This document shows positions 5,757-12,570 of a DNA stretch of 12,570 nucleotides, piece after piece. Position 1 is the first letter of the stretch. The number at the start of each line of letters is the position of its first letter. The notes under the pieces were generated by a model. The model had not been told where the DNA came from and made no database searches. It saw nothing but the letters and a program-made list of their open reading frames with translations. This DNA comes from Actinomycetota bacterium (lineage in GTDB: Bacteria > Actinomycetota > Thermoleophilia > Solirubrobacterales > Solirubrobacteraceae), in contig WLNX01000030.1 in assembly GCA_009699565.1 (NCBI GenBank), positions 1-12,570 of the forward strand, written 5' to 3'. Made by a program: the position numbers and the translations under genes.

Positions 5757-6578
5757 TCAGCGCCCAGTGAAAGATGGGCTGCGCTTTTCGATGAAGGAGA
5801 GCACCCCTTCTCCGAAGTCGGAGCTGCCGGCCATCTCCTGCTGGAGCGATGCTTCGAGTCTCATCTGATCTTCCAGCTGGCCAAAGATCCAGTTGTTGAT
5901 CTGCCTCTTGGAGCCGGCGTAGGAGAGCGTCGGTCCCTCCGCCAGGCGCTGAACGAGCGCTGCCGTCGTCAATTCAAAGTCCGCGTCTTCGGCTACCCCG
6001 TTGATCAGTCCCCACTCGGCGGCCTTGGCGGCGTCGACCTTCTCTCCCAGCATTGCCATCTCCGCCGCCCTCGCTGCGCCGACGCGAGCGGCAATGAATG
6101 CTGATGACCCGCCGTCGGGAACCAGCCCGATATTGACGAAGGCAAGCAGGAAGTAGGCGCTCGAGCTGGCATAGACGAGGTCGGCGCAGAGGGCCAGCGC
6201 GAGTCCCACCCCGACGCACGGTCCCTGCACGGCGCTGACCACCGGCTTGGGCAGCGAGCGAAGGCCCATGATCACCGGGTGGTAGCGCTCGTGAAGTGCG
6301 CGTTCGAGATCGGGGCGGCCATCGTCCTTGACCATTCCTGCGGATGGCCCGTCCTTGAGGTCGGCGCCGGAGCAGAACGCCCGGCCGTTGGCGGCGATCA
6401 TCACGGCGCGGACCTCGTCGTCGTCGCGGACACTCTCGAATGCGGAGAGGAGGTCTTCGCTCATCTGACCGTTCCACGCGTTGAGGGAGTCCGGCCGGTT
6501 CAGCTCGATCCTGGCCGCACCCCCGGCCCGGAGCAGGTTGACGGTTTCAAACTCGCGTGCGATCTCAAATTGGGCCAT
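5757..6578 (-). CDS. Enoyl-CoA hydratase/isomerase family protein
   Basis: A crotonase-fold protein of 273 residues, the usual length. The CoA/oxyanion-hole motifs are GRAFCSGADL (65-74) and GPCVGVGLALALCAD (119-133). The two glutamates of true enoyl-CoA hydratases are absent: Ala127 occupies the first position, and the second region reads FVNIGLVPDGG (148-157). The GLVPD aspartate (Asp155) is typical of the isomerase branch such as PaaG (1,2-epoxyphenylacetyl-CoA isomerase) and related enoyl-CoA isomerases. A hydratase role is therefore less likely than an isomerase role. The C-terminal SPSFTGR fits the usual KR-x-P-x-F-x-GR tail of the family. The gene is 45 bases upstream of coxB on the same strand and divergent from the amidotransferase-like gene. 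Co-transcription with the oxidase is possible but has no known functional logic. Confidence 0.88.
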   Translation of the reverse strand: MAQFEIAREFETVNLLRAGGAARIELNRPDSLNAWNGQMSEDLLSAFESVRDDDEVRAVMIAANGRAFCSGADLKDGPSAGMVKDDGRPDLERALHERYHPVIMGLRSLPKPVVSAVQGPCVGVGLALALCADLVYASSSAYFLLAFVNIGLVPDGGSSAFIAARVGAARAAEMAMLGEKVDAAKAAEWGLINGVAEDADFELTTAALVQRLAEGPTLSYAGSKRQINNWIFGQLEDQMRLEASLQQEMAGSSDFGEGVLSFIEKRSPSFTGR

Positions 6579-6634
6579 CCGATCATCTTATGTTTTCGCG
6601 TGGGCAGTCGGGCTGTCGCTCTAGCCTTCCGGTG

Positions 6635-7345
6635 ATGTCACGCGCACGGCCCCTTATCGCAATCACGACCTACGTCGAGCCGGCGCGTTGGGGCTTGTGG
6701 GACGTCGAGGCGGCTCTGATTCCTCAGATGTATGTCGATGCCGTCCAGCGAGCCGGGGGAATCGCAGTTCTTCTGCCGCCTGACCGGGCCTTTGCCGAAC
6801 TGATTTCCGAACGGCTGATCGACATGATCGGGGGCCTCCTGATCCCGGGCGGCCCGGATGTTGACGCGTCGCTGTACGGAGCCGAGTCACAGCCCGAGCA
6901 CGAGGGGTCGCACCTCCTGCGCGACCAGAGCGAGATTGCGCTGATTAACGCAGCGATCGAGCGCGACATCCCGCTGCTAGCGATCTGCCGAGGGATGCAA
7001 CTGCTGAATGTCGCGCGCGGAGGGACGTTGATCCAGCACCTCTCGGAGCTGCATCGCCCGAACCCTGGATCGTTCGATGGAAGCGAGCACGACGTCCGCA
7101 TGACCGAGGGCTCTCTCGCGGCGACGGTTGCGGGCGAGCTTGTTCACTCAACCCGCCAGCACCACCACCAGGGGGTCGAGCGAATTGGCAGTGGACTCGA
7201 GGTAACCGGTTGGTGCGTGGCGGACGATCTGCCGGAGGCAATTGAGATGCCCGGGAAGAATTTCGTACTGGGGGTGCAGTGGCATCCGGAGGCCGATCCT
7301 CAGAGTGCCGTAGTAACGGCCTTCGTCGGTCGCTGCGCCGGCTAG
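6635..7345 (+). CDS. Gamma-glutamyl-gamma-aminobutyrate hydrolase family protein (class I glutamine amidotransferase-like)
   Basis: The product of 236 residues belongs to the peptidase C26 branch (PuuD type). It has the nucleophile elbow AICRGMQLLN with Cys118, the catalytic pair His217 and Glu219 in GVQWHPE, and the PGGPDVDASLYG loop (71-82) found in these hydrolases. HHHQGV (176-181) is the usual substrate-side motif. Relatives cleave gamma-glutamyl-GABA to glutamate and GABA in putrescine breakdown, but no other put/puu gene is near, so the substrate is open. The start is taken at ATG 6635; GTG at 6632 directly precedes it in frame, and a longer frame from 6557 would run into the divergent hydratase-family gene. 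Its stop lies in the CTAG shared with the convergent SDR gene. Confidence 0.88.
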   Translation: MSRARPLIAITTYVEPARWGLWDVEAALIPQMYVDAVQRAGGIAVLLPPDRAFAELISERLIDMIGGLLIPGGPDVDASLYGAESQPEHEGSHLLRDQSEIALINAAIERDIPLLAICRGMQLLNVARGGTLIQHLSELHRPNPGSFDGSEHDVRMTEGSLAATVAGELVHSTRQHHHQGVERIGSGLEVTGWCVADDLPEAIEMPGKNFVLGVQWHPEADPQSAVVTAFVGRCAG

Positions 7346-8322
7346 GCGATCAGACCTTCGGCTCTTAGCCAGGACTCGGTCCGGCGCATGCCTTCGTCAA
7401 AGTCGACCTTCGGTTCCCAGCCGAGCAGTTCGGTGGCACGGCGGTTTGGGTAAGCGGCCTTGCGCGAGACATATCTGATCGCTTCGCGACTCACGGTTGG
7501 CTGTTTCCCCCGCGCGCGGGCAACAAGTTCGGAGCCGAGCGCAAAGAGTTCGAGCAGCGGCAGCGGTGCGGTGCGCACCTTCTCTTGCCCAAGCATCTGC
7601 GCGTAGCGGCCAAAGAACTCGGCGGTTGTAACGGGGGTCCCATCCCAGGCTGTGACGGCCTGGCCGGCCGCCGCTTCGGTCACAAGCGCGCGCAGAACGC
7701 AGTCGACTAGGTCGTCGACATAGACGAGCGTCATCAGGGCATCCCCCTTGCCCGGCAGGGCAAATGCCCCGCTCTCAATTGCTTGCACGGGGCGGACCGT
7801 CCACGGAATCGAACCCGGGCCGTAGACGTCGCCGGGTCTGACTACAGCGGCGCCGCGGCGGCGAGCCACCCAATCTGACGTCGCCTTTGTATCGGCATAA
7901 GGCGCTCCTGTGGCGCGGGGCGATGCGTCCTCCGGCAGGTCGAAGGGGAACTCGTAGCCGAAGCTCGCAACCGACGACAGGTGGACTACGCGGGTTACTC
8001 CTGCAGCCTCGGCGGCGTCAAGAACGGCGCAGGTTCCGCGGACATTCACATCGATGAAGTCCTCCATCGAGCCCCAGTCGCCAACGATTGCCGCCGTGTG
8101 AATCAGTCCCTGCACGCCGTCGAGTTCAGCTTCGACCGCTGCTGCATCGCGCACGTCGAGGCTTACGAAGCGTGCCCCTGCCGCCTCGACGCCGGTTCGT
8201 GCCTCCGGGCGGAGCTCGATCCCCAGCGGGTTTGCCCCCTCGTCAACCAGACGGCGGCATAGAGCCTGCCCGATGAAGCCGCCGGCTCCGGTGACTGCGA
8301 TTGTCTGCCCGCCCAAATCCAT
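7342..8322 (-). CDS. NAD-dependent epimerase/dehydratase (extended SDR)
   Basis: The product of 326 residues has a Rossmann nucleotide site TGAGGFIG (11-18) and Asp56-Val57 after the third strand. The SDR catalytic set is Ser117 (HLSSVAS), Tyr142 and Lys146 (YADTK). RPGDVYGPG (162-170) and the C-terminal RRATELLGWEPKVDFDEGM pattern are typical of extended SDRs of the epimerase / 3-beta-hydroxysteroid dehydrogenase-like group. The substrate (nucleotide sugar, sterol-like lipid or other) cannot be read from sequence. The start at ATG 8322 is chosen because the Rossmann fold begins there; a longer frame to 8520 would overlap the divergent PAP2 gene and is Ala/Arg shadow sequence. A candidate promoter ends about 9 bases before this ATG. 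It is convergent with the amidotransferase-like gene, sharing stop bases. Confidence 0.9.
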   Translation of the reverse strand: MDLGGQTIAVTGAGGFIGQALCRRLVDEGANPLGIELRPEARTGVEAAGARFVSLDVRDAAAVEAELDGVQGLIHTAAIVGDWGSMEDFIDVNVRGTCAVLDAAEAAGVTRVVHLSSVASFGYEFPFDLPEDASPRATGAPYADTKATSDWVARRRGAAVVRPGDVYGPGSIPWTVRPVQAIESGAFALPGKGDALMTLVYVDDLVDCVLRALVTEAAAGQAVTAWDGTPVTTAEFFGRYAQMLGQEKVRTAPLPLLELFALGSELVARARGKQPTVSREAIRYVSRKAAYPNRRATELLGWEPKVDFDEGMRRTESWLRAEGLIA

Positions 8323-8330
8323 CGTCCAAC

Positions 8331-8360
8331 CGTATACTGCGCCAACCTTGAGCCTGTCGA
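8331..8360 (-). promoter_or_regulatory. Candidate promoter for the SDR gene, giving a very short leader
   Basis: On the minus strand TCGACA (8360-8355) and TATACG (8336-8331) are 18 bases apart. The -10 box ends nine bases from the ATG at 8322, so transcripts would be leaderless or nearly so, which is common in actinobacteria. The complementary strand of the same site reads TATACT, so a divergent plus-strand start is also possible. Confidence 0.3.
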
Positions 8361-8380
8361 AAACCCTGCGAGTAGCGGCG

Positions 8381-9292
8381 ATGGCAGTGGTGGCCGCAGG
8401 AGTGGCCGCCCCGCTTCTGCGACGGCGGACGAAAATTCCGAATGCGGCCGTTCTAGCCGCCGCTTGGGCGGCCCCCGCTGCGCTCTGCGTAGCGACCCCA
8501 CGAAGCTTCAAGCGAGACATCGGGGTTTGTGGGCTGCAGATGTGGGCCTACCTTGCCACCTACGAGATGCCGGCCGACGACCCTCAGAAGCTTGAGGATC
8601 GGGTCCACGTTGACTATCCGGTCAACTTCGATCGCTGGCTCGGTTTCGGTGAACTGCCGGGGCTTCGGCTCCAGCGCGCTTTCGCCGATCCCGGCAAGAT
8701 TCGGGTGCCCGAGAAGGTCCTCATCTGGGCGCATTGGGTCTGGTTTCTTGTTCCGCACGCGACGGTCGCCTACGTCCTGCTGCGCCGCCGCGAGCAGTTT
8801 CCCAAGGCGGCTGCAATGGTCTACGCCACCTTCGACCTCGGCGTAATCTGTTACTGGCTGGTTCCTACCGCTCCGCCTTGGTACGCGGCACAAAAGGGCC
8901 GATTTGACCTTACGGGTGCCGAGACGAAGTTGGGTCTTCGCCGGATGATGATCGACTACGGCCAGCAGTTCTGGCGCGGCCGCTGGCCCACACTTTACGA
9001 TGGGCTGGCCGGTAACCCACTCGCCGCCATGCCGTCACTTCACTTCGCTACATCAGTGATGTCCGCATACGTCCTCGCAGACGTCGGTCGTGCCGAGGGA
9101 ACGGTTGCATGGGCCTACGCCGGCACGCTGGGCTTTGCGCTCGTCTACCTCGGCGAGCACTACGTGATCGACCTGCTCGCCGGCCTGGCTCTGGTCGAGG
9201 GGATCCGAGCCGGTGCTCCTCACGCCGCCCCGCTGGCAAATGGGTTCTCAAGGCTCCTCCAGGGGCTTGAGCGCAAGGCGCAAGGTGTTTGA
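8381..9292 (+). CDS. PAP2-superfamily membrane phosphatase/inositolphosphotransferase-like protein
   Basis: A polytopic membrane protein of about 303 residues. It carries PTAPPWY (162-168), AMPSLHFATSVMSAY (216-230, His221) and GEHYVIDLLAG (258-268, His260, Asp264). These are the second and third PAP2 motifs in the form seen in the Aur1/Ipt1-like (PAP2_3) group, which transfers or removes phosphorylated headgroups on lipids at the membrane surface. The start is uncertain: ATG at 8381 lacks a strong ribosome binding site. TTG at 8348 is in frame, and ATG at 8273 would overlap the divergent SDR gene and is unlikely. The stop overlaps the start of the next gene (TGATG), so the two are translationally coupled. 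The family is clear; the lipid substrate is not known. Confidence 0.85.
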   Translation: MAVVAAGVAAPLLRRRTKIPNAAVLAAAWAAPAALCVATPRSFKRDIGVCGLQMWAYLATYEMPADDPQKLEDRVHVDYPVNFDRWLGFGELPGLRLQRAFADPGKIRVPEKVLIWAHWVWFLVPHATVAYVLLRRREQFPKAAAMVYATFDLGVICYWLVPTAPPWYAAQKGRFDLTGAETKLGLRRMMIDYGQQFWRGRWPTLYDGLAGNPLAAMPSLHFATSVMSAYVLADVGRAEGTVAWAYAGTLGFALVYLGEHYVIDLLAGLALVEGIRAGAPHAAPLANGFSRLLQGLERKAQGV

Positions 9293-10419
9293 TGGAGGAA
9301 CCGCCAAGCGAGATTGACGGGCTGATCCTCGATGGGAGCGGCGAGGAACAGATGCCGAGTAGGCGTCTTTCGAAGCGCCACGCTGCGTTTGCCGGACTCT
9401 TCGCGCTGGCGGTGGTTGTCTTCCTCTACTTCGGACTTCCGCAGATCGCAGGGATCAACGAGACCTGGGATCGAATCCAAGACGGCGATCCAAAGTGGCT
9501 GATCGCCTGCCTGCTTTTTGAGCTCCTTTCCTTCGGTGGTTATGTCTGGCTGTTTCGCGGCGTCTTTGTGCGCGGGAGCTCAAGGATCGGCTGGAGCGTC
9601 AGCTACCAAATTACGATGGCAGGACTTGTCGCCACGAGACTGTTTGCTGCTGCCGGGGCCGGCGGCGCCGTGCTGACGGCCTGGGCTCTGCGCCGGTCCG
9701 GAATGCCGACGCGCACCGTGGCGACAAGGATGATCGCCCAGTACGTGATCCTCTACGGCGTCTACATGGTGACTCTGGTCATCGCGGGAGTGGGACTCTA
9801 CGTCGGGGCCTTCAGCGGCAGTCGAGTCTTCGCGCTGACGATGGTTCCGGCGATCATTGGCACGGTGGCGATCGTTCTGTCGCTCGCATTCACTCTGCTC
9901 CCCGAGCAGATCGACCGCAAGATCGAGGAATGGGCGCAGGACTCGGGCAAGTTCGGCCGCGCGGTCGCCAAGCTGGCGAAAGTCCCTGATGCGGTAGCGG
10001 TTGGAGTCCGCGAAGCGCTGATCATCCTGCGTGAGCGCGATGGCGCCGTGGTCGGAGCCGTTGCCTGGTGGTACTTCGACATCTTCACGCTCTGGGCGGC
10101 GTTCCACGCGTTCGGCGACCCGCCGCCGTTCGCCGTTCTCGTGATGGCCTACTTCGTCGGCATGTTCGCCAACCTGCTCCCGCTTCCCGGCGGAATTGGC
10201 GGCGTTGAGGGCGGCATGATCGGTGTCCTGATTGCCTTTGGCGAACCTGCCAGCCTCGCGATCGTGGCCGTGCTCACCTACCGTGCATTCTCCTTCTGGC
10301 TGCCGACGATCCCAGGTGCGATCGCCTACTTCCACCTGCGCCGAACGGTTCAGGGTTGGAAGGCGGAAGGGGCGGGGGAATCGGCTACGCTTTACAAAGT
10401 AAAGTCTCAATCGAACTGA
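9292..10419 (+). CDS. Flippase-like membrane protein, lysylphosphatidylglycerol synthase TM domain family (UPF0104)
   Basis: The product of 375 residues has a polar N-terminus of about 30 residues and roughly eight membrane helices. The family signatures are RLFAAAGAGG (116-125) and the C-terminal NLLPLPGGIGGVEGGMIG (294-311), followed by LTYRAFSFWLPTIPG (328-342). It has only the transmembrane domain found in MprF and in YbhN-type proteins, with no aminoacyl-transferase domain. It therefore probably moves or handles a lipid rather than making lysyl-PG. The ATG at 9292 overlaps the stop of the PAP2-family gene (TGATG), with AAGGTG as ribosome binding site; a TTG immediately before could also serve. 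Coupling to a headgroup enzyme suggests a joint lipid-modification role. Thioredoxin reductase follows 12 bases later. Confidence 0.86.
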   Translation: MEEPPSEIDGLILDGSGEEQMPSRRLSKRHAAFAGLFALAVVVFLYFGLPQIAGINETWDRIQDGDPKWLIACLLFELLSFGGYVWLFRGVFVRGSSRIGWSVSYQITMAGLVATRLFAAAGAGGAVLTAWALRRSGMPTRTVATRMIAQYVILYGVYMVTLVIAGVGLYVGAFSGSRVFALTMVPAIIGTVAIVLSLAFTLLPEQIDRKIEEWAQDSGKFGRAVAKLAKVPDAVAVGVREALIILRERDGAVVGAVAWWYFDIFTLWAAFHAFGDPPPFAVLVMAYFVGMFANLLPLPGGIGGVEGGMIGVLIAFGEPASLAIVAVLTYRAFSFWLPTIPGAIAYFHLRRTVQGWKAEGAGESATLYKVKSQSN

Positions 10420-10421
10420 GT

Positions 10422-10425
10422 GGAG
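10422..10425 (+). promoter_or_regulatory. Ribosome binding site deciding the trxB start
   Basis: GGAG lies six bases before ATG 10432 and inside the possible longer reading that begins at GTG 10420. It therefore favours the shorter N-terminus (MAAVEDVIIVGSGPAG). Confidence 0.6.
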
Positions 10426-10431
10426 AAGCGG

Positions 10432-11385
10432 ATGGCCGCAGTTGAAGACGTAATCATCGTTGGCAGCGGGCCGGCCGGCTACACCGCCGCTCTCTATACG
10501 GCGCGCGCCAACCTCTCGCCACTGGTTGTCGAGGGCTGGCAATGGGGCGGGCTTCTGCAACAGACGACTGAGGTGGAGAACTTCCCCGGGTTCCGCGATG
10601 GCATCCAAGGGCCTGAGCTGATGCAGACGATGCGTGACCAGGCCGAGCGCTTCGGTACCCGGTTCATAACCGATCTTGCGACCAAGGTTGAACTTGCAGA
10701 TCAAGCCGGCGGCGTTCACAAGGTTTGGGTCGGCGACACGGAGCACCAGGCTCGAACCGTAATCCTTGCGATGGGCGCCGAGCACAAGAAGATCGGTGCT
10801 CCCGGCGAAGAGGAGCTCTCCGGCCGCGGAGTGTCCTACTGCGCCACCTGCGACGCTGCATTCTTCGCCGACAAGGAGACGGTGATTGTTGGCGGCGGGG
10901 ACTCGGCGATGGAGGAGGCGATCTTCCTCGCAAAGTTCGCGTCGAAGGTGACGATCATCAATCGCCGCGACGAGTTTCGAGCCTCGAAGATCATGCTCGA
11001 CCGAGCGCGCGAGACTGGCAACATCGAGTGGCTAACCCCATTTACGGTCGAAAGCTTTGAGGCCGGCGAGAACGGGGCGTTGGAGACTGCACGGCTTCTC
11101 AATGCGCAGACCGGCGAAGAGGTTGTGCTGCCAACCAGTGGAGCATTCATCGCGATTGGCCATGAACCGCAGTCGCAGCTTGTAGCGGGCGCCGTGGAGC
11201 TCGATGACGAGGGTTACGTCGTCACGGAAGGACGGTCAACCCGAACCGCTCTGCCCGGAGTCTTCGCAGCCGGCGACCTCGTGGACCACACCTATCGGCA
11301 GGCAATTACTGCAGCCGCGCTCGGCTGCCAGGCCGCGCTCGACGCCGAGTGGTACCTGCGCGACACTCCTCCGCTGCCCGCTTAG
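10432..11385 (+). CDS. trxB: Thioredoxin-disulfide reductase
   Basis: An FAD/NADPH enzyme that reduces thioredoxin in the cytoplasm. At 317 residues it has normal length. It shows the FAD site GSGPAGYTAA (11-20), the redox-active CATC (137-140), the NADPH site GGGDSAMEEA (154-163) and the C-terminal FAD site GVFAAGDLVDHTYRQA (276-291). The NADPH 2'-phosphate loop reads NRRDEFR (177-183) where HRRxxxR is usual; both key arginines plus Arg183 are kept, so NADPH use is expected. The start is taken at ATG 10432 because GGAG lies six bases upstream; the in-frame GTG at 10420 is poorly placed. It is the last gene of the PAP2 - flippase-like - trxB operon. Its stop overlaps that of the convergent methyltransferase. 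No thioredoxin gene is in the window. Confidence 0.96.
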   Translation: MAAVEDVIIVGSGPAGYTAALYTARANLSPLVVEGWQWGGLLQQTTEVENFPGFRDGIQGPELMQTMRDQAERFGTRFITDLATKVELADQAGGVHKVWVGDTEHQARTVILAMGAEHKKIGAPGEEELSGRGVSYCATCDAAFFADKETVIVGGGDSAMEEAIFLAKFASKVTIINRRDEFRASKIMLDRARETGNIEWLTPFTVESFEAGENGALETARLLNAQTGEEVVLPTSGAFIAIGHEPQSQLVAGAVELDDEGYVVTEGRSTRTALPGVFAAGDLVDHTYRQAITAAALGCQAALDAEWYLRDTPPLPA

Positions 11386-11888
11386 GGGGCTGACGGCTCT
11401 GCGATCAGAGCCCGTTGCTCCAGGTCGAGCAGCGCCTTCTTGCGCTGCCGAGTGTCTTCTCCGCCGTAGCCGCCAAGGGCTCCGTCGGAGCGCGTCACGC
11501 GGTGGCAGGGGATGATCAGCGCGATCGGATTGTGGCGCAGCGCGTTGCCAACGGCGCGCGACGCGCCGGGCGCTCCCAGCCGTGATGCGAGCTCGCCGTA
11601 GGTGATGCGCCCGCCGAATTCGACGCGTGAGCACTCTTCAAGCACGCGACGCTGAAAGTCGCTGCTCTCAGCGAGCGAGAAGCCGGCTGAGAAGTGTCGA
11701 AGCGAGCCGGAGAAGAAGAGGTCGAGCTCGCGCTGTACCTGAGCACCGACCTCGCAGAGAGGTGATCGCACGCGATCGGCATCCACGGTCTCAATGAACT
11801 CGAGCCCGACCACCTCGCCCTCCGCGATCGAAAGTAGCCCTTCTCCGAGCGGCGTCTTGACTGCAGAAGCGATCACGCGGCCGGCCAC
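11382..11888 (-). CDS. ogt: Methylated-DNA--protein-cysteine S-methyltransferase
   Basis: A suicide DNA-repair protein that takes the methyl group from O6-methylguanine. At 168 residues it is the Ogt/MGMT form without the Ada regulatory domain. The active site is IIPCHRV with Cys128 (125-131). The DNA-reading helix has RAVGNALRHNP (111-121, Arg111 as the base-flipping residue), and the loop GALGGYGG (136-143) follows. The N-terminal domain is short and poorly conserved, as usual. The start is GTG at 11888, 12 bases after the stop of the acyl-CoA dehydrogenase gene; no ribosome binding site is seen. It is probably co-transcribed with that gene. Its TAA stop overlaps the trxB TAG on the other strand. 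Confidence 0.93.
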   Translation of the reverse strand: MAGRVIASAVKTPLGEGLLSIAEGEVVGLEFIETVDADRVRSPLCEVGAQVQRELDLFFSGSLRHFSAGFSLAESSDFQRRVLEECSRVEFGGRITYGELASRLGAPGASRAVGNALRHNPIALIIPCHRVTRSDGALGGYGGEDTRQRKKALLDLEQRALIAEPSAP

Positions 11889-11900
11889 TGAGTTTGAGGG

Positions 11901-12570
11901 TCAGTCGAGCTCGGCGACCATCGGCTTGAGCGCATCGACGCCGGTCACCGCGCGCCCGATGATCAGCTGCTGGATCTGGGAGGTGCCTTCATAGATCGTC
12001 GTCACCCGGGCGTCGCGGTAGTAGCGCTCGACCGGATGATCCCGGCTGTAGCCGGCGCCGCCGTGCACCTGAATCGCCTTGTCCGAGCACCAGACGGCTG
12101 TCTCGGTTGCGTAGTACTTGGCGATCGACGTTTCCAGAGTGCTGGGCTTGCCCGCGTCCTTGACGGATCCCGCCTTGTAGACGAGCAGCCGAGCGGCTTC
12201 GGTCTTCACGACCATGTCGGCGATCATCGCCTGGACGAGTTGGAACCCGGCGATCGGCCGGTCGAACTGCGTCCGCTCATTTGCGTAGGAAATCGACTCT
12301 TCCAGCGACGCCCTCGCCAAGCCCACGCAGCCGGCCGCGACCGAGTAGCGACCCGAGTCAAGCGCGCTCATTGCGACCTTGAAGCCGTCGCCGACCGAGC
12401 CCAGCATCGAGTCGGAGGAGGCGGTGACGTCGTCGAGCGCAATTTCGGCCGTGTCGGATGCCCAGAGGCCCATCTTGGCGGTGATCTGCGAAGGCATGAA
12501 CCCGGGCTGGTCGGTCTCAACGAGGAAGCAGGCCAGTCCGCGGTGGCCCAGCGACGGGTCCGTCTGAGCA
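11901..12570 (-). CDS. Acyl-CoA dehydrogenase (5' part cut off by window edge)
   Basis: The frame is open through the right edge. The 222 residues seen are the middle and C-terminal domains; about 160 N-terminal residues are missing if it has the usual length of about 380. The fragment begins in the beta domain (GHRGLACFLVETDQPGF, 8-24). It continues into the C-terminal helical domain with ERTQFDRPIAGFQLVQ (98-113), QVHGGAGY (167-174) and IYEGTSQIQ (192-200). Glu194 is the position of the catalytic base in short/medium-chain enzymes. The enzyme would use FAD for the first step of fatty-acid or branched-chain acyl-CoA oxidation. An internal ATG at 12497 is not the true start, because the coding frame and family homology clearly extend upstream. 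Chain-length preference cannot be told. Confidence 0.95.
   Translation of the reverse strand, partial: AQTDPSLGHRGLACFLVETDQPGFMPSQITAKMGLWASDTAEIALDDVTASSDSMLGSVGDGFKVAMSALDSGRYSVAAGCVGLARASLEESISYANERTQFDRPIAGFQLVQAMIADMVVKTEAARLLVYKAGSVKDAGKPSTLETSIAKYYATETAVWCSDKAIQVHGGAGYSRDHPVERYYRDARVTTIYEGTSQIQQLIIGRAVTGVDALKPMVAELD

Noticed and set aside
6557..6634. N-terminal extension of the amidotransferase-like gene
   Set aside because: It would overlap the divergent hydratase-family start. The conserved domain begins at MSRARPLIAITTY, immediately after ATG 6635.
8273..8380. 36-codon extension of the PAP2 gene to ATG 8273
   Set aside because: It would overlap the start of the divergent SDR gene by about 50 bases and encodes residues antisense to the Rossmann glycine motif.
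9580..10785. 401-codon open frame on the minus strand
   Set aside because: It lies opposite the flippase-like gene and trxB, both with clear family motifs. Its product is full of Arg, His, Asp and Glu with no fold signature, which is typical of an antisense shadow in high-GC DNA.
12495..12497. ATG as start of the acyl-CoA dehydrogenase
   Set aside because: The same frame continues upstream to the edge with family-typical residues, so this is an internal methionine of a truncated gene.

Overview
The window is high-GC, gene-dense DNA with almost no intergenic space. It most resembles an actinobacterium, probably from the Thermoleophilia/Solirubrobacterales side. That is an inference from the caa3-type oxidase with cytochrome c fused to subunit II, the frequent GTG starts, the weak Shine-Dalgarno sites and the overall protein style; no marker gene is present to settle it. 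There are no RNA genes, insertion sequences, CRISPR arrays or prophage signs, and no gene-free stretch longer than about 110 bases.

Left part (1-5711), respiration. The left edge cuts through a second cytochrome c oxidase subunit II gene (514 down to 1, minus strand). Upstream of it are a stand-alone AraC-type regulator (minus) and a divergent two-CBS-domain protein (plus). Then comes a minus-strand oxidase operon, read right to left: coxB (CuA subunit II with a C-terminal cytochrome c domain), coxA (subunit I, all redox and proton-channel residues present), ctaB (heme O synthase), a previously easy-to-miss 36-residue single-span membrane peptide with a strong ribosome binding site, and a 74-residue two-span protein that looks like a small subunit IV. 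No subunit III gene is in the window.

Middle (5757-8322), metabolism. An enoyl-CoA hydratase/isomerase-family gene lies just upstream of coxB on the same strand. It is divergent from a class I glutamine-amidotransferase-like hydrolase (gamma-glutamyl-GABA hydrolase family), which runs tail-to-tail into an NAD-dependent extended SDR epimerase/dehydrogenase.

Right part (8381-12570), membrane lipids, redox and repair. Divergent from the SDR gene is a tight plus-strand operon: a PAP2-superfamily inositolphosphotransferase-like membrane enzyme, a flippase-like (LPG synthase TM family) membrane protein, and thioredoxin reductase trxB. This meets, tail-to-tail, a minus-strand pair: an O6-methylguanine-DNA methyltransferase and an acyl-CoA dehydrogenase cut by the right edge.

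The most notable points are two distinct subunit II genes around a regulator, the unlisted 36-residue peptide inside the oxidase operon, three imperfect palindromes upstream of regulator/oxidase genes, and the fact that all three convergent gene pairs end in a shared 4-base stop-codon overlap. I see no clear new biological system; most of the content is well-known families in a slightly unusual arrangement.
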